Shown in pieces: positions 25,601 to 39,892 of a stretch of 64,000 nucleotides of DNA. Each line of letters starts with the position of its first letter. Within the stretch, counting starts at the first letter, position 1. The translations under genes were made by a program, and so were the position numbers. Where the stretch lies: positions 13,091,665-13,155,664 of the forward strand of contig NC_064048.1 of the NCBI RefSeq assembly GCF_932526225.1, written 5' to 3'. Under the pieces are notes generated by a model. It did no database searches and was not told where the DNA came from. It saw only the letters and a list, made by a program, of their open reading frames with translations. Origin of the DNA: Nematostella vectensis. Taxonomy: Eukaryota > Cnidaria > Anthozoa > Actiniaria > Edwardsiidae.

Positions 25601-28600
25601 ACAATCGATACTTTTTTTTCCGAATGCAAATTCCAAAAAGTAACATTAGGAAAAATAAAACAGTATACTCGGAAAAAAAGGTATATCAATCTATCGAGCG
25701 CTATGCTCTATGTTAGAATCTACTTAATCAAGTTATCCAAGGAATCTAGTTAGTTCTTGTGTGCATAAAATATGTACAGAATCCTGAACAAAGCATGAGC
25801 ACATCAAAGATGCTGAGAGTACATAAAAATGTCCCTATACCTTCTTTTTTTGTCATGACACACCAAGAACAGTATAATTAAGTATCGATATTTAAAAAAA
25901 AAATAAAGAAAAAAAAATAGATTATCAGCGGGAATCGAACCCGGGTCGCTGCGTTAGTAGTCAAGTGCCCGCAACGAAAGACTAACGTGGCATTGCTGAA
26001 GGGAATTGTAATAAAAATTACTTTTAATACTATTGGTATCGTAAACTATCCCAAGCAAAGTCAACATCAGACTGGAGGTTACATTCGGGAAAAGCTTCAG
26101 GGTTACATTCGGGAATTTGTTTTACGAGTGTAACCTCCAAAAGGTTACAATCGATAATTTTTTTTCCGAATGTAAATTCCAAAAAGTAACATTAGGAAAA
26201 ATAAAACAGTATACTCGGAAAAAAAGGTATATCAATCTATCGAGCGCTATGCTCTATGTTAGAATCTACTTAATCAAGTTATCCAAGGAATCTAGTTAGT
26301 CCTTGTGTGCATAAAATAGGTACAGGATCCTGAACAAAGCATGAGCACATCAAAGATGCTGAGAGTACATAAAAATGTCCCTATACCTTCTTTTTATGTC
26401 ATGACACACCAAGAACAGTATAATTAAGTATCGATATTTGAAAAAAATAAAGAAAAAAAAATAGGCTATCAGCGGGAATCGAACCCGGGTCGCTGCGTTA
26501 GTAGTCAAGTGCCCGCAACGAAAGACTAACGTGGCATTGCTGAAGGGAATTGTAATGAAAATTACTTTTAATACTATTGGTATCGTAAACTATCCCAAGC
26601 AAAGTCACCATCGGACTGGAGGTTACATTCGGGAAAAGCTTCAGGGTTACATTCGGGAATTTGTTTTGCGAGTGTAACCTCCAAAAGGTTACAATCGATA
26701 CTTTTTTTTCCGAATGCAAATTCCAAGAAGTAACATTAGGAAAAATAAAACAGTATACTCGGAAAAAAAGGTATATCAATCTATCGAGCGCTATGCTCTA
26801 TGTTAGAATCTACTTAATCAAGTTATCCAAGGAATCTAGCTAGTTCTTGTGTGCATAAAATATGTACAGGATCCTGAACAAAGCATGAGCACATCAAAGA
26901 TGCTGAGAGTACATAAAAATGTCCCTATACCTTCTTTTTATGTCATGACACACCAAGAACAGTATAATTAAGTATCGATATTTAAAAAAAAATAAAGAAA
27001 AAAAAATAGGCTATCAGCGGGAATCGAACCCGGGTCGCTGCGTTAGTAGTCAAGTGCCCGCAACGAAAGACTAACGTGGCATTGCTGAAGGGAATTGTAA
27101 TGAAAATTACTTTTAATACTATTGGTATCGTAAACTATCCCAAGCAAAGTCACCATCGGACTGGAGGTTACATTCGGGAAAAGGTTCAGGGTTACATTCG
27201 GGAATTTGTTTTACGAGTGTAACCTCCAAAAGGTTACAATCGATAATTTTTTTTCCGAATGTAAATTCCAAAAAGTAACATTAGGAAAAATAAAACAGTA
27301 TACTCGGAAAAAAAGGTATATCAATCTATCGAGCGCTATGCTCTATGTTAGAATCTACTTAATCAAGTTATCCAAGGAATCTAGTTAGTCCTTGTGTGCA
27401 TAAAATATGTACAGGATCCTGAACAAAGCATGAGCACATCAAAGATGCTGAGAGTACATAAAAATGTCCCTATACCTTCTTTTTATGTCATGACACACCA
27501 AGAACAGTATAATTAAGTATCGATATTTAAAAAAAAATAAAGAAAAAAAAAATAGGCTATCAGCGGGAATCGAACCCGGGTAGCTGCGTTAGTAGTCAAG
27601 TGCCCGCAACGAAAGACTAACGTGGCATTGCTGAAGGGAATTGTAATGAAAATTACTTTTAATACTATTGGCATCGTAAACTATCCCAAGCAAAGTCACC
27701 ATCGGACTGGAGGTTACATTCTGGAAAAGGTTCAGGGTTACATTCGGGAATTTGTTTTACGAGTGTAACCTCCAAAAGGTTACAATCGATAATTTGTATT
27801 CCGAATGTAAATTCCAAAAAGTAACATTAGGAAAAATAAAACAGTATACTCGGAAAAAAAGGTATATCAATCTATCGAGCGCTATGCTCTATGTTAGAAT
27901 CTACTTAATCATGTTATCCAAGGAATCTAGTTAGTTCTTGTGTGCATAAAATATGTACAGGATCCTGAACAAAGCATGAGCACATCAAAGATGCTGAGAG
28001 TACATAAAAATGTCCCTATACCTTCTTTTTATGTCATGACACACCAAGAACAGTATTATTAAGTATCGATATTTAAAAAAAAAAAATAAAGAAAAAAAAA
28101 TAGGCTATCAGCGGGAATCGAACCCGGGTCGCTGCGTTAGTAGTCAAGTGCCCGCAACGAAAGACTAACGTGGCATTGCTGAAGGGAATTGTAATGAAAA
28201 TTACTTTTAATACTATTGGTATCGTAAACTATCCCAAGCAAAGTCACCATCGAACTGGAGGTTACATTCAGGAAAAGCTTCAGGGTTACATTCGGGAATT
28301 TGTTTTACTAATGTAACCTCCAAAAGGTTACAATCGATAATTTTTTTTTCCGAATGTAAATTCCAAAAAGTAACATTAGGAAAAATAAAACAGTATACTC
28401 GGAAAAAAAGGTATATCAATCTATCGAGCGCTATGCTCTATGTTAGAATCTACTTAATCAAGTTATCCAAGGAATCTAGTTAGTTCTTGTGTGCATAAAA
28501 TATGTACAGGATCCTGAACAAAGCATGAGCACATCAAAGATGCTGAGAGTACATAAAAATGTCCCTATAAATTCTTTTTATGTCATGACACACCAAGAAC

Positions 28601-30729
28601 AGTATAATTTAGTATCGATATTTAAAAAAAAAATAAAGAAAAAAAAATAGGCTGTCAGCGGGAATCGAACAAGGGTCGCTGTGTTAGTAGTCAAGTGCCC
28701 GCAACGAAAGACTAACGTGGCATTGCTGAAGGAAATTGTAATGAAAATTAGTTTTAATACTATTGGTATCGTAAACTATCCCAAGCAAAGTCACCATCGG
28801 ACTGGAGGTTACATTCGGGAAAAGCTTCAGGGTTACATTCGGGAATTTGTTTTACGAGTGTAACCTCCAAAAGGTTACAATCGATAACTTTTTTTCCGAA
28901 TGTAAATTCCAAAAAGTAACATTAGGAAAAATAAAACAGTATACTCGGAAAAAAAGGTATATCAATCTATCGAGCGCTATGCTCTATGTTAGAATCTACT
29001 TAATCAAGTTATCCAAGGAATCTAGTTAGTCCTTGTGTGCATAAAATATGTACAGGATCCTGAACAAAGCATGAGCACATCAAAGATGCTGAGAGTACAT
29101 AAAAATGTCCCTATACCTTCTTTTTATGTCATGACACACCAAGAACAGCATAATTAAGTATCGATATTTTAAAAAAAAAAAAAAGAAAAAAAATAGGCTA
29201 TCAGCGGGAATCGAACCCGGGTCGCTGCGTTAGTAGTCAAGTGCCCGCAACGAAAGACTAACGTGGCATTGCTGAAGGGAATTGTAATGAAAATTACTTT
29301 TAATACTATTGGTATCGTAAACTATCCCAAGCAAAGTCACCATCGGACTGGAGATTACATTCGGGAAAAGCTTCAGGGTTACATTCGGGAATTTGTTTTA
29401 CGAGTGTAACCTCCAAAAGGTTACAATCGATACTTTTTTTTCCGAATGCAAATTCCAAAAAGTAACATTAGGAAAAATAAAACAGTATACTCGGAAAAAA
29501 AGGTATATCAATCTATCGAGCGCTATGCTCTATGTTAGAATCTACTTAATCAAGTTATCCAAGGAATCTAGTTAGTTCTTGTGTGCATAAAATATGTACA
29601 GGATCCTGAACAAAGCATGAGCACATCAAAGATGCTGAGAGTACATAAAAATGTCCCTATACCTTCTTTTTATGTCATGACACACCAAGAACAGTATAAT
29701 TAAGTATCGATATTTAAAAAAAAAAACAAAGAAAAAAAAAAAGATTATCAGCGGGAATCGAACCCGGGTCGCTGCGTTAGTAGTCAAGTGCCCGCAACGA
29801 AAGACTAACGTGGCATTGCTGAAGGGAATTGTAATGAAAATTACTTTTAATACTATTGGTATCGTAAACTATCCCAAGCAAAGTCACCATCGGACTGGAG
29901 GTTACATTCGGGAAAAGCTTCAGGGTTACATTCGGGAATTTGTTTTACGAGTGTAACCTCCAAAAGGTTACAATCGATACTTTTTTTTCCGAATGCAAAT
30001 TCCAAGAAGTAACATTAGGAAAAATAAAACAGTATACTCGGAAAAAAAGGTATATCAATCTATCGAGCGCTATGCTCTATGTTAGAATCTACTTAATCAA
30101 GTTATCCAAGGAATCTAGTTAGTTCTTGTGTGCATAAAATATGTACAGGATCCTGAACAAAGCATGAGCACATCAAAGATGCTGAGAGTACATAAAAATG
30201 TCCCTATACCTTCTTTTTATGTCATGACACACCAAGAACAGTATAATTAAGTATCGATATTTAAAAAAAAATAAAGAAAAAAAAAATAGGCTATCAGCGG
30301 GAATCGAACCCGGGTCGCTGCGTTAGTAGTCAAGTGCCCGCAACGAAAGACTAACGTGGCATTGCTGAAGGGAATTGTAATGAAAATTACTTTTAATACT
30401 ATTGGTATCGTAAACTATCCCAAGCAAAGTCACCATCGGACTGGAGGTTACATTCGGGAAAAGGTTCAGGGTTACATTCGGGAATTTGTTTTACGAGTGT
30501 AACCTCCAAAAGGTTACAATCGATAATTTTTTTTTGTAAATTCGAAAAAGTTACATTAGGAAAAATAAAACAGTATACTGTATATGTACAGGATCCTGAA
30601 CAAAGCATGAGCACATCAAAGATGCTGAGAGTACATAAAAATGTCCCTATACCTTCTTTTTATGTCATGACACACCAAGAACAGTATAATTAAGTATCGA
30701 TATTTAAAAAAAAATAAAGAAAAAAAATA
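22640..30729. repeat. Higher-order block, copy 2, with three extra monomers
   Basis: Unit starts: 22640 c, 23187 a, 23733 b, 24280 a, 24827 b, 25374 c', 25920 a, 26464 c, 27009 a, 27555 b, 28103 a-like, 28650 a (acaagg), 29196 c', 29743 c, 30289 short. The first two units match copy 1 at an offset of 6,454 bp. From 25374 the offset is 8,090-8,094 bp. The difference is three extra units (23733, 24280, 24827), which look like a-b dimer amplification sharing acagcataa and atcctaagc. Copy 2 starts exactly where copy 1 ends, so this is a direct tandem duplication with later local expansion. Confidence 0.88.
30289..30729. repeat. Short monomer (441 bp), end of block copy 2
   Basis: Same deletion junction; lies 8,091 bp from the short unit at 22198 and closes the second higher-order block. 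Private change aaagttacattagg. Confidence 0.9.
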
Positions 30730-32355
30730 GGCTGTCAGCGGGAATCGAACAAGGGTCGCTGTGTTAGTAGTCAAGTGCCCGCAACGAAAGACTAACGTGG
30801 CATTGCTGAAGGGAATTGTAATGAAAATTACTTTTAATACTATTGGTATTGTAAACTATCCCAAGCAAAGTCACCATCGGACTGGAGGTTACATTCGGGA
30901 AAAGCTTCAGGGTTACATTCGGGAATTTGTTTTACGAGTGTAACCTCCAAAAGGTTACAATCGATAATTTTTTTTTCCGAATGTAAATTCCAAAAAGTAA
31001 CATTAGGAAAAATAAAACAGTATACTCGGAAAAAAAGGTATATCAATCTATCGAGCGCTATGCTCTATGTTAGAATCTACTTAATCAAGTTATCCAAGGA
31101 ATCTAGTTAGTTCTTGTGTGCATAAAATATGTACAGGATCCTGAACAAAGCATGAGCACATCAAAGATGCTGAGAGTACATAAAAATGTTCCTATACCTT
31201 CTTTTTATGTCATGACACACCAAGAACAGTATAATTAGGTATCGATATTTAAAAAAAAAATAAAGAAAAAAAATAGGCTATCAGCGGGAATAGAACCCGT
31301 GTCGCTGCGTTAGTAGTCAAGTGCCCGCAACGAAAGACCAACGTGGCATTGCTGAAGGGAATTGTAATGAAAATTACTTTTAATACTATTGGTATCGTAA
31401 ACTATCCCAAGCAAAGTCACCATCGGACTGGAGGTTACATTCGGGAAAAGCTTCAGGGTTACATTCGGGAATTTGTTTTACGAGTGTAACCTCCAAAAGG
31501 TTACAATCGATAATTTTTTTTTTGTAAATTCCAAAAAGTAACATTAGGAAAAATAAAACAGTATACTCGGAAAAAAAGTTATATCAATCTATCGAGCGCT
31601 ATGCTCTATGTTAGAATCTACTTAATCAAGTTATCTAAGGAATCTAGTTAGTTCTTGTGTGCATAAAATATGTACAGGATCCTGAACAAAGCATGAGCAC
31701 ATCAAAGATGCTGAGAGTACATAAAAATGTCCCTATACCTTCTTTTTATGTCATAACACACCAAGAACAGTATAATTAAGTATCGATATTTAAAAAAAAA
31801 AAGAAAAAAAAATAGGCTATCAGCGGGAATAGAACCCGGGTCGCTGCGTTAGTAGTCAAGTGCCCGCAACGAAAGACTACCGTGGCATTGCTGAAGGGAA
31901 TTGTGATGAAAATTACTTTTAATACTATTGGTATCGTAAACTATCCCAAGCAAAGTCACCATCGGACTGGAGGTTACATTCGGGAAAAGCTTCAGGGTTA
32001 CATTCGGGAATTTGTTTTACGAGTGTAACCTCCAAAAGGTTACAATCGATAATTTTTTTTTTTGTAAATTCCAAAAAGTAACATTAGGAAAAATAAAACA
32101 GTATACTCGGAAAAAAAGTTATATCAATCTATCGAGCGCTATGCTCTAGGTTAGAATCTACTTAATCAAGTTATCCGAAGAATCTAGTTAGTTCTTGTGT
32201 GCATAAAATATGTACAGGATCCTGAACAAAGCATGAGCACATCAAAGATGCTGAGAGTACATAAAAATGTCCCTATACCTTCTTTTTATGTCATGACACA
32301 CCAAGAACAGTATAATTAAGTATCGATATTTAAAAAAAAATAAAGAAAAAAAATA

Positions 32356-35300
32356 GGCTGTCAGCGGGAATCGAACCCGGGTCGCTGTGTTAGTAGTCAA
32401 GTGCCCGCAACGAAAGACTAACGTGGCATTGCTGAAGGGAATTGTAATGAAAATTACTTTTAATACTATTGGTATCGTAAACTATCCCAAGCAAAGTCAC
32501 CATCGGACTGGAGGTTACATTCGGGAAAAGCTTCAGGGTTACATTCGGGAATTTGTTTTACGAGTGTAACCTCCAAAAGGTTACAATCGATAATTTTTTT
32601 TCCGAATGTAAATTCCAAAAAGTAACATTAGGAAAAATTAAACAGTATACTCAGATAAAAATGTATATCAATCTATCGAGCGCTATGCTCTATGCTAGAA
32701 TCTACTTAATCAAGTTATCCAAGGAATCTAGTTAGTTCTTGTGTGCATAAAATATGTACAGGATCCTGAACAAAGCATGAGCACATCAAAGATGCTGAGA
32801 GTACATAAAAATGTCCCTATACCTTCTTTTTATGTCATGACACACCAAGAACAGTATAATTAAGTATCGTTATTAAAAAAAAAAAGTGAAGAAAAAAAAA
32901 TAGGCTATCAGCGGGAATCGAACCTGGGTCGCTGCGTTAGTAGTCAAGTGCCTGCAACGAAAGACTAACGTGGCATTGCTGAAGGGAATTGTAATGAAAA
33001 TTACTTTTAATACTATTGGTATCGTAAACTATCCCAAGCAAATTCACCATCGGACAGGAGGTTATATTCGGGAAAAGCTTCAGGGTTACATTCGGGAATT
33101 TGTTTTACGAGTGTAATCTCAAAAAGGTTACAATCGATAATTTTTTTTTCCGAATGTAAATTCAAAAAAGTAACATTATGAAAAATAAAACAGTATACTC
33201 GGAAAAAAAGGTATATCAATCTATCGAGCGCTATGCTCTATGTTAGAATCTACTTAATCAAGTTATCCAAGGAATCTAGTTAGTTCTTGTGTGCATAAAA
33301 TATGTACAGGATCCTGAACAAAGCATGAGCACATCAAAGATGCTGAGAGTACATAAAAATGTCCCTATACCTTCTTTTTATGTCATGACACACCAAGAAC
33401 AGTATAATTAAGTATCGATATTTAAAAAAAAATAAAGAAAAAAAAAATAGGCTATCAGCGGGAATCGAACCCGGGTAGCTGCGTTAGTAGTAAAGTGCCC
33501 GCAACGAAAGACTAACGTGGCATTGCTGAAGGGAATTGTAATAAAAATTACTTTTAATACTATTGGTATCGTAAACTATCCCAAGCAAAGTCACCATCGG
33601 ACTGGAGGTTACATTCGGGAAAAGCTTCAGGGTTACATTCGGGAATTTGTTTTACAAGTGTAACCTCCAAAAGGTTACAATCGATAATTTGTATTCCGAA
33701 TGTAAATTCCAAAAAGTAACATTAGGAAAAATAAAACAGTATACTCGGAAAAAAAGGTATATCAATCTATCGAGCGCTATGCTCTATGTTAGAATCTACT
33801 TAATCATGTTATCCAAGGAATCTAGCTAGTTCTTGTGTGCATAAAATATGTACAGGATCCTGAACAAAGCATGAGCACATCAAAGATGCTGAGAGTACAT
33901 AAAAATGTCCCTATACCTTCTTTTTATGTCATGACACACCAAGAACAGTATTATTAAGTATCGATATTTAAAAAAAAAAAAAAATAAAGAAAAAAAAATA
34001 GGCTATCAGCGTGAATCGAACCCGGGTCGCTGCGTTAGTAGTCAAGTGCCCGCAACGAAAGACTAACGTGGCATTGCTGAAGGGAATTGTAATGAAAATT
34101 ACTTTTAATACTATTGGTATCGTAAACTATCCCAAGCAAAGTCCCCATCGAACTGGAGGTTACATTCAGGAAAAGCTTCAGGGTTACATTCGGGAATTTG
34201 TTTTACGAGTGTAACCTCCAAAAGGTTACAATCGATAATTTTTTTTGTAAATTCCAAAAAGTAACATTAGGAAAAATAAAACAGTATACTCGGAAAAAAA
34301 GGTATATCAATCTATCGAGCGCTATGCTCTATGTTAGAATATACTTAATCAAGTTATCCAAGGAATCTAGTTAGTTCTTGTGTGCATAAAATATGTACAG
34401 GATCCTGAACAAAGCATGAGCACATCAAAGATGCTGAGAGTACATAAAAATGTCCCTATACCTTCTTTTTATGTCATGACACACCAAGAACAGTATAATT
34501 TAGTATCGATATTTAAAAAAAAAATAAAGAAAAAAAAATAGGCTGTCAGCGGGAATCGAACAAGGGTCGCTGTGTTAGTAGTCAAGTGCCCGCAACGATA
34601 GACTAACGTGGCATTGCTGAAGGGAATTGTAATGAAAATTAGTTTTAATACTATTGGTATCGTAAACTATCCCAAGCAAAGTCACCATCGGACTGGAGGT
34701 TACATTCGGGAAAAGCTTCAGGGTTACATTCGGGAATTTGTTTTACGAGTGTAACCTCCAAAAGGTTACAATCGATAATTTGTTTTCCGAATGTAAATTC
34801 CAAAAAGTAACATTAGGAAAAATAAAACAGTATACTCGGAAAAAAAGGTATATCAATCTATCGAGCGCTATGCTCTATGTTAGAATCTACTTAATCAAGT
34901 TATCCAAGGAATCTAGTTAGTCCTTGTGTGCATAAAATATGTACAGGATCCTGAACAAAGCATGAGCACATCAAAGATGCTGAGAGTACATAAAAATGTC
35001 CCTATACCTTCTTTTTATGTCATGACACACCAAGAACAGCATAATTAAGTATCGATATTTAAAAAAAAAAAGAAAGAAAAAAAATATGCTATCAGCGGGA
35101 ATCGAACCCGGGTCGCTGCGTTAGTAGTCAAGTGCCCGCAACGAAAGACTAACGTGGCATTGCTGAAGGGAATTGTAATGAAAATTACTTTTAATACTAT
35201 TGGTATCGTAAACTATCACAAGCAAAGTCACCATCGGACTGGAGGTTACATTCGGGAAAAGCTTCAGGGTTACATTCGGGAATTTGTTTTACGAGTGTAA

Positions 35301-35633
35301 CCTCCAAAAGGTTACAATCGATAATTTTTTTTTCGAATGCAAATTCCAAAAAGTAACATTAGGAAAAATAAAACAGTATACTCGGAAAAAAAGGTATATC
35401 AATCTATCGAGCGCTATGCTCTATGTTAGAATCTACTTAATCAAGTTATCCAAGGAAGCTAGTTAGTTCTTGTGTGCATAAAATATGTACAGGATCCTGA
35501 ACAAAGCATGAGCACATCAACTATGCTGAGAGTACATAAAAATGTCCCTATACCTTCTTTTTATGTCATGACACACCAAGAACAGTATAATTAAGTATCG
35601 ATATTTAAAAAAAAAATAAAGAAAAAAAAAATA
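32356..35633. repeat. 6-monomer block g-f-b-e-a-d, right copy
   Basis: Counterpart of 998-4273. The f unit at 32903 has lost the ctgcagg form (it reads cttcagg) and carries private changes such as caaattcacc and ggttatattcgg. A partly matching run with cgggtagctgcg and acaagtg recurs once more at 36727-37815 (b then e). Confidence 0.8.
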
Positions 35634-37815
35634 GATTATCAGCGGGAATCGAACCCGGGTCGCTGCGTTAGTAGTCAAGTGCCCGCAACGAAAGACTAAC
35701 GTGGCATTGCAGAAGGGAATTGTAATGAAAATTACTTTTAATACTATTGGTATCGTAAACTATCCCAAGCAAAGTCAACATCGGACTGGAGGTTACATTC
35801 GGGAAAAGCTTCAGGGTTACATTCGGGAATTTGTTTTACGAGTGTAACCTCCAAAAGGTTACAATCGATATTTTTTTTTTCGAATGTAAATTCCAAAAAG
35901 TAACATTAGGAAAAATAAAACAGTATACTCGGAAAAAAAGGTATATCAATCTATCGAGCGCTATGCTCTATGTTAGAATCTACTTAATCAAGTTATCCAA
36001 GGAATCTAGTTAGTTCTTGTGTGCATAAAATATGTACAGGATCCTGAACAAAGCATGAGCACATCAAAGATGCTGAGAGTACATAAAAAATGTCCCTATA
36101 CCTTCTTTTTATGTCATGACACACCAAGAACAGTATAATTAAGTATCGATATTTAAAAAAAAATAAAGAAAAAAAAATAGGCTATCAGCGGGAATCGAAC
36201 CCGGGTCGCTGCGTTAGTAGTCAAGTGCCCGCAACGAAAGACTAACGTGGCATTGCTGAAGGGAATTGTAATGAAAATTACTTTTAATACTATTGGTATC
36301 GTAAACTATCCCAAGCAAAGTCACCATCGGACTGGAGGTTATATTCGGGAAAAGCTTCAGTGTTACATTCGGGAATTTGTTTTACGAGTGTAACCTCCAA
36401 AAGGTTACAATCGATACTTTTTTTTTCCGAATGCAAATTCCAAGAAGTAACATTAGGAAAAATAAAACAGTATACTCGGAAAAAAAGGTATATCAATCTA
36501 TCGAGCGCTATGCTCTATGTTAGAATCTACTTAATCATGTTATCCAAGGAATCTAGTTAGTTCTTGTGTGCATAAAATATGTACAGGATCCTGAACAAAG
36601 CATGAGCACATCAAAGATGCTGAGAGTACATAAAAATGTCCCTATACCTTCTTTTTATGTCATGACACACCAAGAACAGTATAATTAAGTATCGATATTT
36701 AAAAAAAAATAAAGAAAAAAAAAATAGGCTATCAGCGGGAATCGAACCCGGGTAGCTGCGTTAGTAGTAAAGTGCCCGCAACGAAAGACTAACGTGGCAT
36801 TGCTGAAGGGAATTGTAATAAAAATTACTTTTAATACTATTAGTATCGTAAACTATCCCAAGCAAAGTCACCATCGGACTGGAGGTTACATTCGGGAAAA
36901 GCTTCAGGGTTACATTCGGGAATTTGTTTTACAAGTGTAACCTCCAAAAGGTTACAATCGATAATTTGTATTCCGAATGTAAATTCCAAAAAGTAACATT
37001 AGGAAAAATAAAACAGTATACTCGGAAAAAAAGGTATATCAATCTATCGAGCGCTATGCTCTATGTTAGAATCTACTTAATCATGTTATCCAAGGAATCT
37101 AATTAGTTCTTGTGTGCATAAAATATGTACAGGATCCTGAACAAAGCATGAGCACATCAAAGATGCTGAGAGTACATAAAAATGTCCCTATACCTTCTTT
37201 TTATGTCATGACACACCAAGAACAGTATTATTAAGTATCGATATTTAAAAAAAAAAAAATAAAGAAAAAAAAATAGGCTATCAGCGTGAATCGAACCCGG
37301 GTCGCTGCGTTAGTAGTCAAGTGCCCGCAACGAAAGACTAACGTGGCATTGCTGAAGGGAATTGTAATGAAAATTACTTTTAATACTATTGGTATCGTAA
37401 ACTATTCCAAGCAAAGTCCCCATCGAACTGGAGGTTACATTCAGGAAAAGCTTCAGGGTTACATTCGGGAATTTGTTTTACGAGTGTAACCTCCAAAAGG
37501 TTACAATCGATAATTTTTTTTGTAAATTCCAAAAAGTAACATTAGGAAAAATAAAACAGTATACTCGGAAAAAAAGGTATATCAATCTATCGAGCGCTAT
37601 GCTCTATGTTAGAATCTACTTAATCAAGTTATCCAAGGAATCTAGTTAGTTCTTGTGTGCATAAAATATGTACAGGATCCTGAACAAAGCATGAGCACAT
37701 CAAAGATGCTGAGAGTACATAAAAATGTCCCTATACCTTCTTTTTATGTCATGACACACCAAGAACAGTATAATTAAGTATCGATATTTAAAAAAAAATA
37801 AAGAAAAAAAAAATA

Positions 37816-38256
37816 GGCTATCAGCGGAAATCGAACCCGGGTCGCTGCGTTAGTAGTCAAGTGCCCGCAACGAAAGACTAACGTGGCATTGCTGAAGGGA
37901 ATTGTAATGAAAATTACTTTTAATACTATTGGTATCGTAAACTATCCCAAGCAAAGTCACCATCGGACTGGAGGTTACATTCGGGAAAATGTTCAGGGTT
38001 ACATTCGGGAATTTGTTTTACGAGTGTAACCTCCAAAAGGTTACAATCGATAATTTTTTTTTGTAAATTCGAAAAAGTATCATTAGGAAAAATAAAACAG
38101 TATACTGTATATGTACAGGATCCTGAACAAAGCATGAGCACATCAAAGATGCTGAGAGTACATAAAAATGTCCCTATACCTTCTTTTTATGTCATGACAC
38201 ACCAAGAACAGTATAATTAAGTATCGATATTTAAAAAAAAATAAAGAAAAAAAATA
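37816..38256. repeat. Short monomer (441 bp)
   Basis: Same deletion junction. It shares agcggaaatcg with the short unit at 11921 and follows a class e unit. Private changes include gggaaaatgttcagg and aaagtatcattagg. Confidence 0.9.
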
Positions 38257-39892
38257 GGCTGTCAGCGGGAATCGAACCCGGGTCGCTGTGTTAGTAGTCA
38301 AGTGCCCGCAACGAAAGACTAACGTGGCATTGCTGAAGGGAATTGTAATGAAAATTACTTTTAATACTATTGGTATCGTAAACTATCCCAAGCAAAGTCA
38401 CCATCGGACTGGAGGTTACATTCGGGAAAAGCTTCAGGGTTACATTTGGGAATTTGTTTTACGAGTGTAACCTCCAAAAGGTTACAATCGATAATTTGTT
38501 TTCCGAATGTAAATTCCAAAAAGTAACATTAGGAAAAATAAAACAGTATACTCGGAAAAAAAGGTATATCAATCTATCGAGCGCTATGCTCTATGTTAGA
38601 ATCTACTTAATCAAGTTATCCAAGGAATCTAGTTAGTCCTTGTGTGCATAAAATATGTACAGGATCCTGAACAAAGCATGAGCACATCAAAGATGCTGAG
38701 AGTACATAAAAATGTCCCTATACCTTCTTTTTATGTCATGACACACCAAGAACAGCATTATTAAGTATCGATATTTAAAAAAAAAAAAAAGAAAAAAATA
38801 GGCTATCAGCGGGAATCGAACCCGGGTCGCTGCGTTAGTAGTCAAGTGCCCGCAACGAAAGACTAACGTGGCATTGCTGAAGGGAATTGTAATGAAAATT
38901 ACTTTTAATACTATTGGTATCGTAAACTATCACAAGCAAAGTCACCATCGGACTGGAGGTTACATTCGGGAAAAGCTTCAGGGTTACATTCGGGAATTTG
39001 TTTTACGAGTGTAACCTCCAAAAGGTTACAATCGATACTTTTTTTTTCGAATGCAAATTCCAAAAAGTAACATTAGGAAAAATAAAACAGTATACTCGGA
39101 AAAAAAGGTATATCAATCTATCGAGCGCTATGCTCTATGTTAGAATCTACTTAATCAAGTTATCCAAGGAAGCTAGTTAGTTCTTGTGTGCATAAAATAT
39201 GTACAGGATCCTGAACAAAGCATGAGCACATCAACTATGCTGAGAGTACATAAAAATGTCCCTATACCTTCTTTTTATGTCATGACACACCAAGAACAGT
39301 ATAATTAAGTATCGATATTTAAAAAAAAAATAAAGAAAAAAAAAATAGATTATCAGCGGGAATCGAACCCGGGTCGCTGCGTTAGTAGTCAAGTGCCCGC
39401 AACGAAAGACTAACGTGGCATTGCAGAAGGGAATTGTAATGAAAATTACTTTTAATACTATTGGTATCGTAAACTATCCCAAGCAAAGTCAACATCGGAC
39501 TGGAGGTTACATTCGGGAAAAGCTTCAGGGTTACATTCGGGAATTTGTTTTACGAGTGTAACCTCCAAAAGGTTACAATCGATAATTTTTTTTTCGAATG
39601 TAAATTCCAAAAAGTAACATTAGGAAAAATAAAACAGTATACTCGGAAAAAAAGGTATATCAATCTATCGAGCGCTATGCTCTATGTTAGAATCTACTTA
39701 ATCAAGGTATCCAAGGAATCTAGTTAGTTCTTGTGTGCATAAAATATGTACAGGATCCTGAACAAAGCATGAGCACATCAAAGATGCTGAGAGTACATAA
39801 AAATGTCCCTATACCTTCTTTTTATGTCATGACACACCAAGAACAGTATAATTAAGTATCGATATTTAAAAAAAAATAAAGAAAAAAAAATA

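Noticed and set aside
16186-30729. Assembly artefact duplicating the same reads
   Set aside because: Copies carry private substitutions (for example tacatgatcc at 22496 and gcgtttgtag near 21684) and differ by a three-unit expansion, so they look like real diverged copies, although only raw long reads can settle it.
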